A DNA stretch of 64,000 nucleotides from Paenibacillus amylolyticus. Lineage in GTDB: Bacteria > Bacillota > Bacilli > Paenibacillales > Paenibacillaceae. The position numbers and the translations under genes were made by a program. The stretch spans positions 124,001 to 188,000 of the forward strand of contig NZ_BCNV01000001.1 of the NCBI RefSeq assembly GCF_001570725.1. The letters run 5' to 3'. Below, piece after piece: positions 44,440-53,216 of this stretch (positions are counted from its first letter, which is position 1; each line of letters begins with the position of its first letter). The notes beneath the pieces are model-generated. The model was not told where the DNA came from and searched no databases. It saw only the letters and a program-made list of their open reading frames with translations.

Positions 44440-46152
44440 ATGTTCAGCAGATTCAAGATCAAGAGTATCGGTCTGCGTATCAGCATCGCGTTCTACTTGT
44501 TAATCCTCTGTTTAATTGTTTTGAGTGTCACGATTGTCACCCGGATGAATTCTATTGAATCCAACACCAACGAAATTACGAACAATTGGATGCCATCAAT
44601 CCAGCAAATTAACCGGTTAAACTATACCACAGAGCATGTCCTGTCACTAAGTTATCGTCACTTTGACGCGGATGAATCGGACAAGGCATTCTTGTCAGAA
44701 GAGCGTACCAAGTATATTCGTGAAACGACGCAGGCGATTAAAATCTATGATCAGCAGGAGAAGTCTCCGGATGAACTCGAACACTGGACTGCGTTTAAGA
44801 ATAAATGGGAAGCATATCTCAAGATTAATACGCAATCGATCAAGCTGAGTGATGAGGGGCAGACACAGCTGGCGAAGGAAGTATCGGAAAAAGGTGCTGA
44901 TTCCTTTGACGCGATGCAAGTCGATCTGGATTATCTTGTGGAATACAATCAGGAACAGTCCAATCTTGCTGCCGCTCAAACGATCAGATCTGTGCAGGAT
45001 GGCAGATTGTTCATCATTTTTGGAGTTCTCATCATGATTGTTATTACAGCGATCAGTATTCCGATTATTCGTTCACAGGTCGTAAAACCGCTGCTACGTG
45101 TCATTAGTGCGGTGAAACTGATTGCAGAAGGCCAATTGAATGTTCAGGATATACATACCAAACATGAGGATGAAGTCGGTGTTCTGGCCAAAGCGGTGAA
45201 TGACATGAAAGGTAACCTGACTTCCATGGTGCTGAGCGTCAGACGAATTGCGGAAGCTGTCAATCGACAGAGCGGTGAACTGGCAATCTCTTCGGAAGAG
45301 GTTAAGATTGGTAGTCAGCAAATTGCTGTGACAATGGAAGAGTCAGCCAAGGCGGCGGAAAGCCAGGCAGAGACGGCCGTGGAATCCGCACGTACGGTTG
45401 AAGCTTTGAATGATCACATCCAGAAGCATACGGAACAAGGCAGCCAGCTGCGCGCCATGTCCGATCGTGTACTGGAGCAAGGGCTGAATGGTCGCAAGGC
45501 GATGGAACAGTCGGTGCAGCAGATGCAACAGATTTCCGGTTCGGTCTCGGCTTCCATGAGCAAGATGGAACGGTTAAATCGTAAAAATGAAGATATTTCC
45601 AAGCTGGTTCAGGTCATTCACGACATTGCACGCCAAACCAACCTGCTGGCATTGAATGCCTCCATTGAGGCAGCGCGTGCGGGAGAGAGTGGACGCGGAT
45701 TCGCCGTAGTGGCATCAGAAGTACGGAAGTTATCTGAGGCTGTGCAGACTTCAGTGGAAGAGATTACGGCGATTACCGAGGATATTCAACAGGATTCACA
45801 AGGGGTAGTTGCAGAATTGCGCACGGGCGTTCAGGAGACCGAACTGGGTCAGGAACATGTACTTGCTTCGGGTCAACTGTTCCGTACAATTAATGAATCG
45901 GTGGAAGGAATGGTTGGTGTTATCGGCACCATGACGGATGGTCTCGCAGGCATGCAGGAAGCAAGCGGACGCATGAATGATTTCAGTCAGCAGATTTCCG
46001 CTGTTTCGGAACAATCGGCAGCCAGTGTGGAGGAAGTTTCGGCATCGGCAGAAGAGCAGGTTAGTTCCATGGAAACGATTAGCGGCAATATTCAAAGTCT
46101 GAAAGAATTGTCTGAAGATCTGCTTACATCCATTGAAAAATTAAAAATATAA
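44440..46152 (+). CDS. Methyl-accepting chemotaxis protein
   Basis: A 570-residue transducer. TM1 is at about 12-34 ([20 protein letters not shown]), followed by a 4-helix-bundle sensor (about 35-182) and TM2 at about 185-207. A HAMP domain (about 208-260) and the cytoplasmic signalling domain follow, with the hairpin-tip region [11 protein letters not shown]. The sensor signals to CheA. AAGGGGGAAATC precedes the ATG. It is monocistronic between two terminators. The ligand is not predictable. Confidence 0.96.
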   Translation: MFSRFKIKSIGLRISIAFYLLILCLIVLSVTIVTRMNSIESNTNEITNNWMPSIQQINRLNYTTEHVLSLSYRHFDADESDKAFLSEERTKYIRETTQAIKIYDQQEKSPDELEHWTAFKNKWEAYLKINTQSIKLSDEGQTQLAKEVSEKGADSFDAMQVDLDYLVEYNQEQSNLAAAQTIRSVQDGRLFIIFGVLIMIVITAISIPIIRSQVVKPLLRVISAVKLIAEGQLNVQDIHTKHEDEVGVLAKAVNDMKGNLTSMVLSVRRIAEAVNRQSGELAISSEEVKIGSQQIAVTMEESAKAAESQAETAVESARTVEALNDHIQKHTEQGSQLRAMSDRVLEQGLNGRKAMEQSVQQMQQISGSVSASMSKMERLNRKNEDISKLVQVIHDIARQTNLLALNASIEAARAGESGRGFAVVASEVRKLSEAVQTSVEEITAITEDIQQDSQGVVAELRTGVQETELGQEHVLASGQLFRTINESVEGMVGVIGTMTDGLAGMQEASGRMNDFSQQISAVSEQSAASVEEVSASAEEQVSSMETISGNIQSLKELSEDLLTSIEKLKI

Positions 46153-46287
46153 CCTTCTTCTTTTAATAGAAGAAACTGGACTCATACAGGCGACGATTGG
46201 TGGAAATTCAGCACGATTTTGAGCCTGTTTCCTGTAACGTAAGCTGACAAAAACGAATCCATTTCTATAGTTCTAATCTCAAATAAA

Positions 46288-46327
46288 ATAAGGTGTTCCC
46301 GAATAATGGGAATGCCTTATTTTTTTC
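46288..46327 (+). terminator. Terminator after the MCP gene
   Basis: ATAAGGTGTTCCC pairs with GGGAATGCCTTAT, followed by T7. Confidence 0.88.
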
Positions 46328-46489
46328 TAACTATTAGATACGTGCAAGGAAATGATAGTTGTCTAGGAGCCTGACATTGTATACAATGACTACCTGAAGC
46401 TAACGTAACAGCCGATATTCGCTATGTCTTTAATAGGCTAGTATTTATATAGAAGAAAACATGAGTTTTGAAGGAAGGAGAGGATAACT

Positions 46490-47467
46490 TTGCCTGATGA
46501 ATCACATGGTGTTCACCCTGTTTCTGGGAAATACCTCTATACCTTTGCTTGTCATGAGAACGAGCGCGAATTGTGCATGCTGGAGCTGAACACATTGCTC
46601 GAACCGAGTTCGGATATCCGCTTAGATGGGGGCTTGTATGTGCGGTCTGAACGATGTATTCCACCTGGACGTAGCCCCTTTATCCATGGCAGACTGGACG
46701 TGATCGGTGAAGGGAACACTGTGACGGATCTGCTACCTCTTGCTAAAAATATCCAGTTGTTGCCAGGAGATACATTTAAGGTAGTTTGTCTGAAAGAAGG
46801 CGATCATGCACCTGATTATGCACAGTCCCGTCAACTGGAAAAAGAAGTCGGCATGTGCATTAAAGGCAAAGCGCAGATGAAGCAACCTAAGGTGACTTTC
46901 GGCCTAATCCGAACAGGAGAAAAATGGATCTTGGGCCAGTGGACAGAAGCGGATCGATCTTGGCAAATTCATAGACAGAAGCCGCAAAACTACTCCACTG
47001 GATTTGGCATCACGCTTGCCAGAGCGCTGGTTAATATTGCTATTCCGAAGGTGGAAAATCACCGGTTGCTTGATCCCTGCTGTGGCATGGGAACAGTTGT
47101 AATTGAAGCTTTATCCATGGGAATTGATGCTAAAGGTAACGATCTGAATCCTCTGGCTGTCCGAGGTGCACGTATCAATCTGCCGCATTATGGATATGAT
47201 TCGGATCGAATCACACTGGGAGACATGAATGAACTGGAAGGTTTGTATGATGCAGCAATTCTGGACATGCCCTATAATCTCTGCTCTGTACTTCCGGATG
47301 CTGAGCAACGAGCCATGTTGGAGAGCTTGCGCAGATTGGCAAAACGGGCAGTGATTGTTTCCACAGAGTGGGTAGAAGAGCACTTGTTGGAAGCGGGTTG
47401 GACGGTAAAAGAGTATCGAACAGTAAACAAAGGCACGTTTATACGTCATATTTGGCTGTGTATGTAA
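46490..47467 (+). CDS. THUMP/TRM11-like RNA (tRNA) methyltransferase
   Basis: A 325-residue SAM-dependent methyltransferase. The N-terminal half (to about 150) is poorly conserved and in the THUMP/ferredoxin-like position. The catalytic domain starts with NYSTGFGITLARALVNIA, has the SAM motif LLDPCCGMGTVVIEAL and the catalytic loop AILDMPYNL. TRM11/TrmG10-type enzymes methylate guanine N2 in tRNA with (D/N)PPY; here the loop is DMPY. The start is TTG 46490 after AAGGAGAGG. The substrate is inference. Confidence 0.85.
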   Translation: MPDESHGVHPVSGKYLYTFACHENERELCMLELNTLLEPSSDIRLDGGLYVRSERCIPPGRSPFIHGRLDVIGEGNTVTDLLPLAKNIQLLPGDTFKVVCLKEGDHAPDYAQSRQLEKEVGMCIKGKAQMKQPKVTFGLIRTGEKWILGQWTEADRSWQIHRQKPQNYSTGFGITLARALVNIAIPKVENHRLLDPCCGMGTVVIEALSMGIDAKGNDLNPLAVRGARINLPHYGYDSDRITLGDMNELEGLYDAAILDMPYNLCSVLPDAEQRAMLESLRRLAKRAVIVSTEWVEEHLLEAGWTVKEYRTVNKGTFIRHIWLCM

Positions 47468-47481
47468 GCACAAAAAAACAA

Positions 47482-47524
47482 AAACTCTACCTCTGAGGAA
47501 ATTTCCAGAGGTAGAGTTTTTTTA
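47482..47524. terminator. Terminator after the methyltransferase gene
   Basis: AAACTCTACCTCTG pairs with CAGAGGTAGAGTTT around a 10-base loop, followed by T7. Confidence 0.92.
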
Positions 47525-47533
47525 TTGCTTACA

Positions 47534-47759
47534 ATATCCATTGAACTAACTGTTTAGACGAGAACGAGAGGACAGAAAAAACTGAAGAAGCAGAGCTAAA
47601 AATTTCTGTAAGGAAGCTGCATCGGAAGCATACTCTTCGCCTTTATTCACAGATTTTCACTTTTATAAAAGTGAATCAAAAAATCTGGGAATAACAGTGA
47701 TCGGAAGGTTGTTCTGTCATCGGAGTTGTAAGTCTAAATCTTTTTAGTTCAATGTATAT
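47534..47759 (+). repeat. Structured repeat family A, copy 5
   Basis: Terminal repeats ATATCCATTGAACTAA (47534-47549) and its partner at 47744-47759 match at 15 of 16. Inner TTTAGAC pairs with GTCTAAA (copy 4 has TTTACAC with GTGTAAA: a compensated change). The core has GGACAGAA/TTCTGTC and a TTATTCACAGAT...ATCTGGGAATAA hairpin. It lies between a terminator and the 3' end of the dehydrogenase gene, so no same-strand gene follows it directly. Confidence 0.88.
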
Positions 47760-47804
47760 CGTTGATCTGATTTGCACAATATTGCATGGGAACGGGTGTT
47801 TGTG

Positions 47805-48761
47805 TTAATATTTATGACTATAATCCACAAGGTTCACCGGCAGGGTGTCGCCAGCGACATAAGCTTCCAAATTTTTGACGAAAATATCGACTGCCCGATC
47901 TGCGTATTGCTCTGTACTTCCTGCGATATGAGGCGTAATTAACACGTTATTCATGCCCCACAGCGGGTGGTCTGCCGGAAGGGGTTCTTCTTCGAACACG
48001 TCCAGTGCGGCGAAGGCAACCTTGCCGTTTTGGAGTGCATTCAGCAAGGCTTCTGTTTTCACACTGGGGCCACGGCCCACATTGACGAAGCAGGCACCGG
48101 ATCGGAACTGCTCAAATGCAGTTTGATCATATATATGTTTGGTTTCATCAGTTAGCGGTAAAATGTTAATTACATAATCGCCCTGGCTCAAGGCTTCATG
48201 TAAACCGGTCATGTCGTACATTTGATCCACATTGGGGACATCCTTACCTGAGCGGCGAACTCCGATTGTGCGCATGCCGAGTGCTTTGAGGACGCGGGCT
48301 GTTTCGGTTCCGATCTCACCCACACCAACGATGACCGCTGTTTTGCCATGCAGTTCCGGCAAAGGCTTGGCAGGAGCTTTCCATTCGGACTGTTGTTGAT
48401 GCAACATGGCTTGTCTCAGCCAGCGACTGTGGGATAACATCATGCCCAGAATGATTTCGGTGATTGGAATCGCATGGACTCCATTTGCACTGGTGACCTG
48501 AACATTCTTTTGTTGCAAATCGGCGAAGGGGAGACTGTCCACACCTGCGGACCAGACCTGGACCCACTTCAGCAGGCTGTCCTGTTTCAGAGCATGTTCA
48601 GTGACGAGTGGTGACCAGCCGAAAATAATCTCAGCCTCTTTCAACTCAGCGGGGTCCAATTCCTTGGCTTTTCCAAATTTCAGGGTGTATCCCGGCGCAG
48701 CATTCTGAATGCGTTGTTGCTGTTCTTCGGATAGAGATGGAAAACATACAATTTTACCCAT
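47805..48761 (-). CDS. D-2-hydroxyacid dehydrogenase
   Basis: A 318-residue NAD-dependent dehydrogenase. The Rossmann motif VGVGEIGTETARVL is preceded by the split catalytic domain, and catalytic residues appear as NVGRGP (Arg), DVFEEEPLP (Glu region) and TPHIAGST (His). It belongs to the GyaR/SerA-like family and reduces 2-oxoacids to D-2-hydroxyacids. The substrate is unknown. The start is ATG 48761, preceded by AGGAGG on the minus strand. Confidence 0.94.
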   Translation of the reverse strand: MGKIVCFPSLSEEQQQRIQNAAPGYTLKFGKAKELDPAELKEAEIIFGWSPLVTEHALKQDSLLKWVQVWSAGVDSLPFADLQQKNVQVTSANGVHAIPITEIILGMMLSHSRWLRQAMLHQQQSEWKAPAKPLPELHGKTAVIVGVGEIGTETARVLKALGMRTIGVRRSGKDVPNVDQMYDMTGLHEALSQGDYVINILPLTDETKHIYDQTAFEQFRSGACFVNVGRGPSVKTEALLNALQNGKVAFAALDVFEEEPLPADHPLWGMNNVLITPHIAGSTEQYADRAVDIFVKNLEAYVAGDTLPVNLVDYSHKY

Positions 48762-48968
48762 AATGTGTGGTCCTCCTGAGATATATAGTTTGATGAGTTT
48801 GATAATTGAAGTGTATCAGATTTGATGTTGGATGTGCATTACGGTGGAAAATGCAGGAATCTAGCCTTATTTGCAAAATCTGATCTTTGTGTCACTCTAT
48901 ACTTACCCAACTTGAAACAATATGTATAGTTATGAAATAATAGAGCGAACTTTAGAGAGGTGTATGCA

Positions 48969-49571
48969 ATGAATAACCAATCATATCAGGATCATGCATC
49001 CCGGCGGGAAAGATTGTTTGTAGCGATTCGTCTTCCTGTAGCTGTTCAGCAGTCTCTTCAGATGGATGCGAGGCTTGTACAGAACAAGCTTGATTTTCGT
49101 AAATGGACAGATCATAGAGATTTTCATATAACCTTGCAATTTCTGGGGGACACCTTCGTTAGTGACATTGGACATCTGCGAAAAGCATTACGCTCAGCAG
49201 CAGCCGGATTCCAGGCTTTCGAACTTCAGCTATCGGGCTGGGGCACATTTGGGCTTGAAGAAGCCCCTAAAGTGCTCTGGAAAGGTGTTAGCGGAGAGGT
49301 GAATCCATTGCTTACATTACAAAAAGAGATCGTGAAGGCTACTTCAACCCTTGGGTATGAAGCTGAATTAAGACCATTTGCTCCGCACATTACAATCGCC
49401 AGAAAGTTTCTGGGGCAGCTTCCAGGTAATGAGAATAAAGGGGTATCCGGAGTGCTTCCGGAACATTCCACAGGTGCTAATTCATGGATGGTAGAGGACG
49501 TTGTACTTTATGTAACAAGGCTTGGGCAATCGCCAATGTATGAGGTCGTGGATACGTTCTCTTTTTCCTGA
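48969..49571 (+). CDS. thpR: RNA 2',3'-cyclic phosphodiesterase (ThpR/LigT)
   Basis: A 200-residue 2H phosphoesterase. The two catalytic HxT motifs are in DFHITLQFLGD and FAPHITIARKF, spaced as in the family. It opens 2',3'-cyclic phosphates of RNA ends. The ATG at 48969 has AGAGAGG eight bases upstream; a GTG nine bases before is too close. The gene stands alone in the plus orientation. Confidence 0.94.
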   Translation: MNNQSYQDHASRRERLFVAIRLPVAVQQSLQMDARLVQNKLDFRKWTDHRDFHITLQFLGDTFVSDIGHLRKALRSAAAGFQAFELQLSGWGTFGLEEAPKVLWKGVSGEVNPLLTLQKEIVKATSTLGYEAELRPFAPHITIARKFLGQLPGNENKGVSGVLPEHSTGANSWMVEDVVLYVTRLGQSPMYEVVDTFSFS

Positions 49572-49701
49572 AAATCATTTTTATGCCATAAAATCACATT
49601 GACATTACGTTTATCCCTATGTAATATTAGCCATCGTTATTCAAATTCTTTTTTTTGGGTTACTTAGATTAGGGAATTGTTTCGACAGGAGGAATCTTCG
49701 A

Positions 49702-50559
49702 ATGAACATTATAAGCAAGAATCGTTGGGTAGCACCGATGTTATCAGTGCTGCTTGTATGTATAGTGGGGGTAAATGTCGTTCAGGCGACGGGGAAGTGG
49801 AATGAAGCTAGTGATAGTAAACAGATGACCGAACTTGCGGCTTCTGTGCAAAATAACCAATCATCTACGCAAGAAGAGAGGCGTATGATGGAAGATGGGA
49901 CAAGTCTGTCCTCTAATCTGTCTGCCCAAACCGTAGCGTGGACTGAAACTCTGCCAGCGAAGAACTGGCTTACGACTACTCAAGAAGAGCAGGAATTGCA
50001 AGAAGCCAAGGCCAAGAACAAAGCTAGAGCTGTAGCTGCGGCCAAAGCCAAAAAAGAAGCTGCACTGAAATTGGCCAAAGTGGAACGTGCCAAAGCGGTA
50101 GCTGCTGTAACAACTCCCCCCCAAAAACTATACTTTACGCGGACCGAACTTTTGAACCAGGAAGACTCGAAACTTGCAACCTGGTCATACAGTGTGTCCG
50201 ATAAAGAACTGCATCTGCTGCAAAAAATCGTCATGGCAGAAGCAGAAGGTGAACCGTACGAAGGCAAGGTGGCAGTTGCCAATGTTGTCTTAAACCGGCT
50301 GCGGTCAGCCAATTTTCCCGATACCATTTACAAGGTCATCCATCAGAAATCCCAGTTCAGTCCTGTAGCGAACGGACGTTTGAAACGTGTGGTTCCCAAT
50401 GAGGACAGTATCAAAGCAGTCAATGCTGCACTGAATGGGAAGAAGGAAGTTGCCGATGATACGTATTATTTCTTGTCATTGACGCTTGCTGACGATCTGA
50501 CAGTTGCCCGCTCGAAGAAAAAAGTAAAAACGATCGGTCATCATACTTTTTACAAGTAA
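49702..50559 (+). CDS. SleB-type cell wall hydrolase, exported
   Basis: A 285-residue exported hydrolase. An N-terminal signal peptide (about 1-30; VAPMLSVLLVCIVGVNVVQA) is followed by a long Ala/Lys/Glu-rich helical linker (about 95-145) and the SleB/CwlJ Hydrolase_2 domain (LLQKIVMAEAEGEPYEGKVA; likely catalytic Glu). The domain acts as a transglycosylase or amidase on cortex or wall peptidoglycan. There is no peptidoglycan-binding domain of the SleB type; the linker may take this place. AGGAGG precedes the ATG. Confidence 0.92.
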   Translation: MNIISKNRWVAPMLSVLLVCIVGVNVVQATGKWNEASDSKQMTELAASVQNNQSSTQEERRMMEDGTSLSSNLSAQTVAWTETLPAKNWLTTTQEEQELQEAKAKNKARAVAAAKAKKEAALKLAKVERAKAVAAVTTPPQKLYFTRTELLNQEDSKLATWSYSVSDKELHLLQKIVMAEAEGEPYEGKVAVANVVLNRLRSANFPDTIYKVIHQKSQFSPVANGRLKRVVPNEDSIKAVNAALNGKKEVADDTYYFLSLTLADDLTVARSKKKVKTIGHHTFYK

Positions 50560-50725
50560 TCGACCCGTAAATTCTGCAAACAGGCAGGGTAGTTAACTGT
50601 GTGTGCGTCACACGGCCCTTCAAAAAGCCTGAATCGTAGTTTTATTTCGTTATTCTTAAATATCGTTATACTCTAAATTACCCTTTTTTCTGCCAAATCA
50701 TACGGTGGATTTAGCGAAAATAAAA

Positions 50726-50766
50726 GAAGGTTCCCTTCCAAAATGACGGAAGGGAACCTTCTTTGT
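50726..50766. terminator. Bidirectional terminator
   Basis: AGAAGGTTCCCTTCC pairs with GGAAGGGAACCTTCT around a 9-base loop. It lies between the convergent SleB-like and glycosyltransferase genes. Confidence 0.92.
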
Positions 50767-50834
50767 ATATAAGGAGTATTTGTCTTGTCCCCTATAACAC
50801 CTCGTGAGAGCTGTTCTATAGGTCCATAGAGGCA

Positions 50835-52049
50835 TCAGAATGGCATTCTGGTACCTGACAAGGACGTGGCAGCAATTCCGGCTGTGAAGCGCTCCACGGG
50901 CGTTGTTGTGACTTCGGATGTTGTCGGGAATAATAAGTCATGGACAGCTTGTGCACAACACGTTGGATCATAGGCTGAACGATTACCTGAATTAAGGGCT
51001 ACGTTCATCGGGCTTTCAGCTTGAGAGGATGCCTGCTCGCATAATTGTCTAAAACGATTGGTGATTACGTCGGCAGAGTGAATGACCTGACCGTATCCGG
51101 CTTGTACAAAGTATTCACAGTTCTCTTCCTCTTGACCTGCCAGCGGAGGGATGAACAGCATCGGTAGACCCTTGGCTAGCGCTTCAGTGCATGTCATGCC
51201 ACCTGGCTTCGTGATCAGCACATCGGATACATCCATCAGTTTGCTTACTTCCCGCGTGTATCCCAGGATGCGAATATTAGGGTGTTGAAAGCAAGGCATT
51301 TCCTTCATTTTCGCGATCATTTTCTCGTTGCTTCCAAGACAGAAGACCATTTGCACACGATCTGCCCAGGACGTGAGAGCTTTCATATGATCCTCATCAA
51401 AAGAAAGTCCCCAGCCTCCACCCATGAGAAGCGCGGTAGGCATGTTCTGAAGCCCCATCTCTTCTCGCAGCTTCACCTTGTCGCCTGCTTCCCAGAAGTC
51501 CGGATGCACAGGAATTCCTGTGATTTGAATGTGAGAGGGATCGACACCCCGGATCTCAAGCAATGCTTTGACCTGAGGGGTAGAGACCAGATATTTGTTC
51601 ACTTCCGGATTAATCCATGTTCCATGCACATCATAATCCGTCACGACGGTATAGAGTGGAATATTGAGACCCTGGCGCTTGAGCCGGGAGATCACTGCAT
51701 TTGGAAAAGGATGGGTACAGATCACCGCATCCGGTTTCAGCTGGGATACAACCTGCGCCGTCTGTGTATAGAAAATTCGGTGTAACGCCAGTTTGGTAAA
51801 GCCGTTTAATGATTTGTTGTACTGGGTGCGGTACAACAGGCTGACCAGTTTGGGTTGAACCGACAATGTCTTTCGATATGCAGAAAAGATTAGCGGAGCC
51901 ACCGTTGGGTTTAAAAATTTGCCTAGTTCAATGACACGACTGTGAACATGTGGACTGACTTTTTTGATGCCATGTGCCAGCGCATGAGCGGCCTGAGTGT
52001 GACCGGTACCGAATCCTTCCGATAATAAGAGCACTCTTGGTTTTCGCAT
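50835..52049 (-). CDS. MGDG synthase-type glycosyltransferase, UgtP-like
   Basis: A 404-residue GT28 enzyme. The N-terminal lobe starts LLLSEGFGTGHTQAA (acceptor-lipid binding), and the C-terminal lobe carries the donor site LITKPGGMTCTEALAKGLP. In Bacillus, UgtP adds glucose to diacylglycerol for lipoteichoic acid anchors and acts as a division-size regulator. The start at 52049 has AAAGGTGA upstream; a longer frame to 52139 lacks a ribosome site. The C-terminus (about 370-404) is not conserved in style and Thr/Ser-rich. Confidence 0.92.
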   Translation of the reverse strand: MRKPRVLLLSEGFGTGHTQAAHALAHGIKKVSPHVHSRVIELGKFLNPTVAPLIFSAYRKTLSVQPKLVSLLYRTQYNKSLNGFTKLALHRIFYTQTAQVVSQLKPDAVICTHPFPNAVISRLKRQGLNIPLYTVVTDYDVHGTWINPEVNKYLVSTPQVKALLEIRGVDPSHIQITGIPVHPDFWEAGDKVKLREEMGLQNMPTALLMGGGWGLSFDEDHMKALTSWADRVQMVFCLGSNEKMIAKMKEMPCFQHPNIRILGYTREVSKLMDVSDVLITKPGGMTCTEALAKGLPMLFIPPLAGQEEENCEYFVQAGYGQVIHSADVITNRFRQLCEQASSQAESPMNVALNSGNRSAYDPTCCAQAVHDLLFPTTSEVTTTPVERFTAGIAATSLSGTRMPF

Positions 52050-52429
52050 GAGTTCACCTTTATTCATAAGTTTAAATTCAAGATTAAAATATTCATCGTT
52101 TATTCTAGCTAGGGATTGCGTTACTACATGAATATACATTGAAACGCAAAATCATGTTTCTTCTATGAATATTTACACTATATATCTTACTCTGAGACAG
52201 CCTAACTTCATTTATGTGCGTATTGTTTGAGTCATCTTACACTATAGACGACGACAGAAGGAGTTTCCACTGCATTTAGGTTAAAAAATATTAACACAAT
52301 TTTTTAAATGTTAGGGTTGCAATCTGTTTTCGAAGGTGGTATTGTAGTTTTTGACCGAATGACTGAATTGTATTTTTGGTCATTTATATGGAACGTTTGA
52401 ACAATGAATCAGAATAAAGGAGGGATTAG
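52050..52429. promoter_or_regulatory. Divergent control region with a possible TetR operator
   Basis: 380 bp between the divergent glycosyltransferase and TetR genes. TGACC (52352-52356) and GGTCA (52378-52382) form an inverted pair with 21 bp between them. A similar pair, TGACC (53100-53104) and GGTCA (53118-53122), lies in front of the yhgE gene, suggesting a shared operator for the TetR protein. No gene is seen. Confidence 0.45.
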
Positions 52430-53011
52430 ATGGCTCCGATTGACAGGAGACAGCAGGTGATACATGCAGCAGCCCAGTCGTTTGCCATGTTTGGATACAA
52501 AGCAACGACGATGGATCAGGTTGCCAAGATTGCGAATGTTGGCAAAGGAACGATCTATACGTTTTTCACGAATAAGGAACAATTGTTTGATCAGATCCTG
52601 GTAGAAGTGATTCAGGAAATGAAGAACATTGCGCATCGTGAAGTACATCAGGAAAGTGCATTTTTCGATAATCTGTTTCGTGTACTGGATGCATTGTTAG
52701 AGTTTCGTCGTGATCACGATCTGCTTGTTAAGTTATCTCAGGAACTGAAGGACTTTGGTACACTTCAGGCCAAGGAAGGTTTGGACAAAGTGGAGAAAGT
52801 GATCTCCGATTTTTTGGCTCGGGAGCTTGAGAAAGCGAAAGAAAATGGAGAGATTCGGGATTGTGACCCACAAGTTGTCGCTTTTATGATGATTCGCCTG
52901 TACATTGCGCTCACCTCAGACTGGAGCAAACAACATCAACCGCTGAGCAAAGAGGAAATTAAGACTTACTTTCGCCTTTTCTTAATGGAAGGAATTGCTG
53001 CTGTAACGTAA
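52430..53011 (+). CDS. TetR/AcrR-family regulator, YhgD-like
   Basis: A 193-residue TetR regulator. The HTH is at about 8-55 (SFAMFGYKATTMDQVAKIANVGKGTIYTFF) and a ligand-binding helical domain follows. AAGGAGG precedes the ATG. The following gene is a YhgE/Pip protein, the same pairing as yhgD-yhgE in Bacillus, so it likely represses that gene and itself. A terminator lies between the two. Confidence 0.92.
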   Translation: MAPIDRRQQVIHAAAQSFAMFGYKATTMDQVAKIANVGKGTIYTFFTNKEQLFDQILVEVIQEMKNIAHREVHQESAFFDNLFRVLDALLEFRRDHDLLVKLSQELKDFGTLQAKEGLDKVEKVISDFLARELEKAKENGEIRDCDPQVVAFMMIRLYIALTSDWSKQHQPLSKEEIKTYFRLFLMEGIAAVT

Positions 53012-53061
53012 TCCGAATTTAATCTACTATAATATAAGGATTTTACGCGTATCAAGCAGTG

Positions 53062-53092
53062 AGACTTGTCGGAAGACAGGTTGTTTTTTTGC
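53062..53092 (+). terminator. Terminator between tetR and yhgE genes
   Basis: ACTTGTC-GGAA-GACAGGT hairpin with a T-run. Confidence 0.75.
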
Positions 53093-53216
53093 TCTAAAGT
53101 GACCGTTTGAGGAAAGTGGTCATTGCGTGTTTCAGTATATTTTCTGGAATGCGACATTGTATTTCATTATGGTTATTCCTGCTCACAGAGCAGAGAGATT
53201 AAGGGGAGAAAATGAC

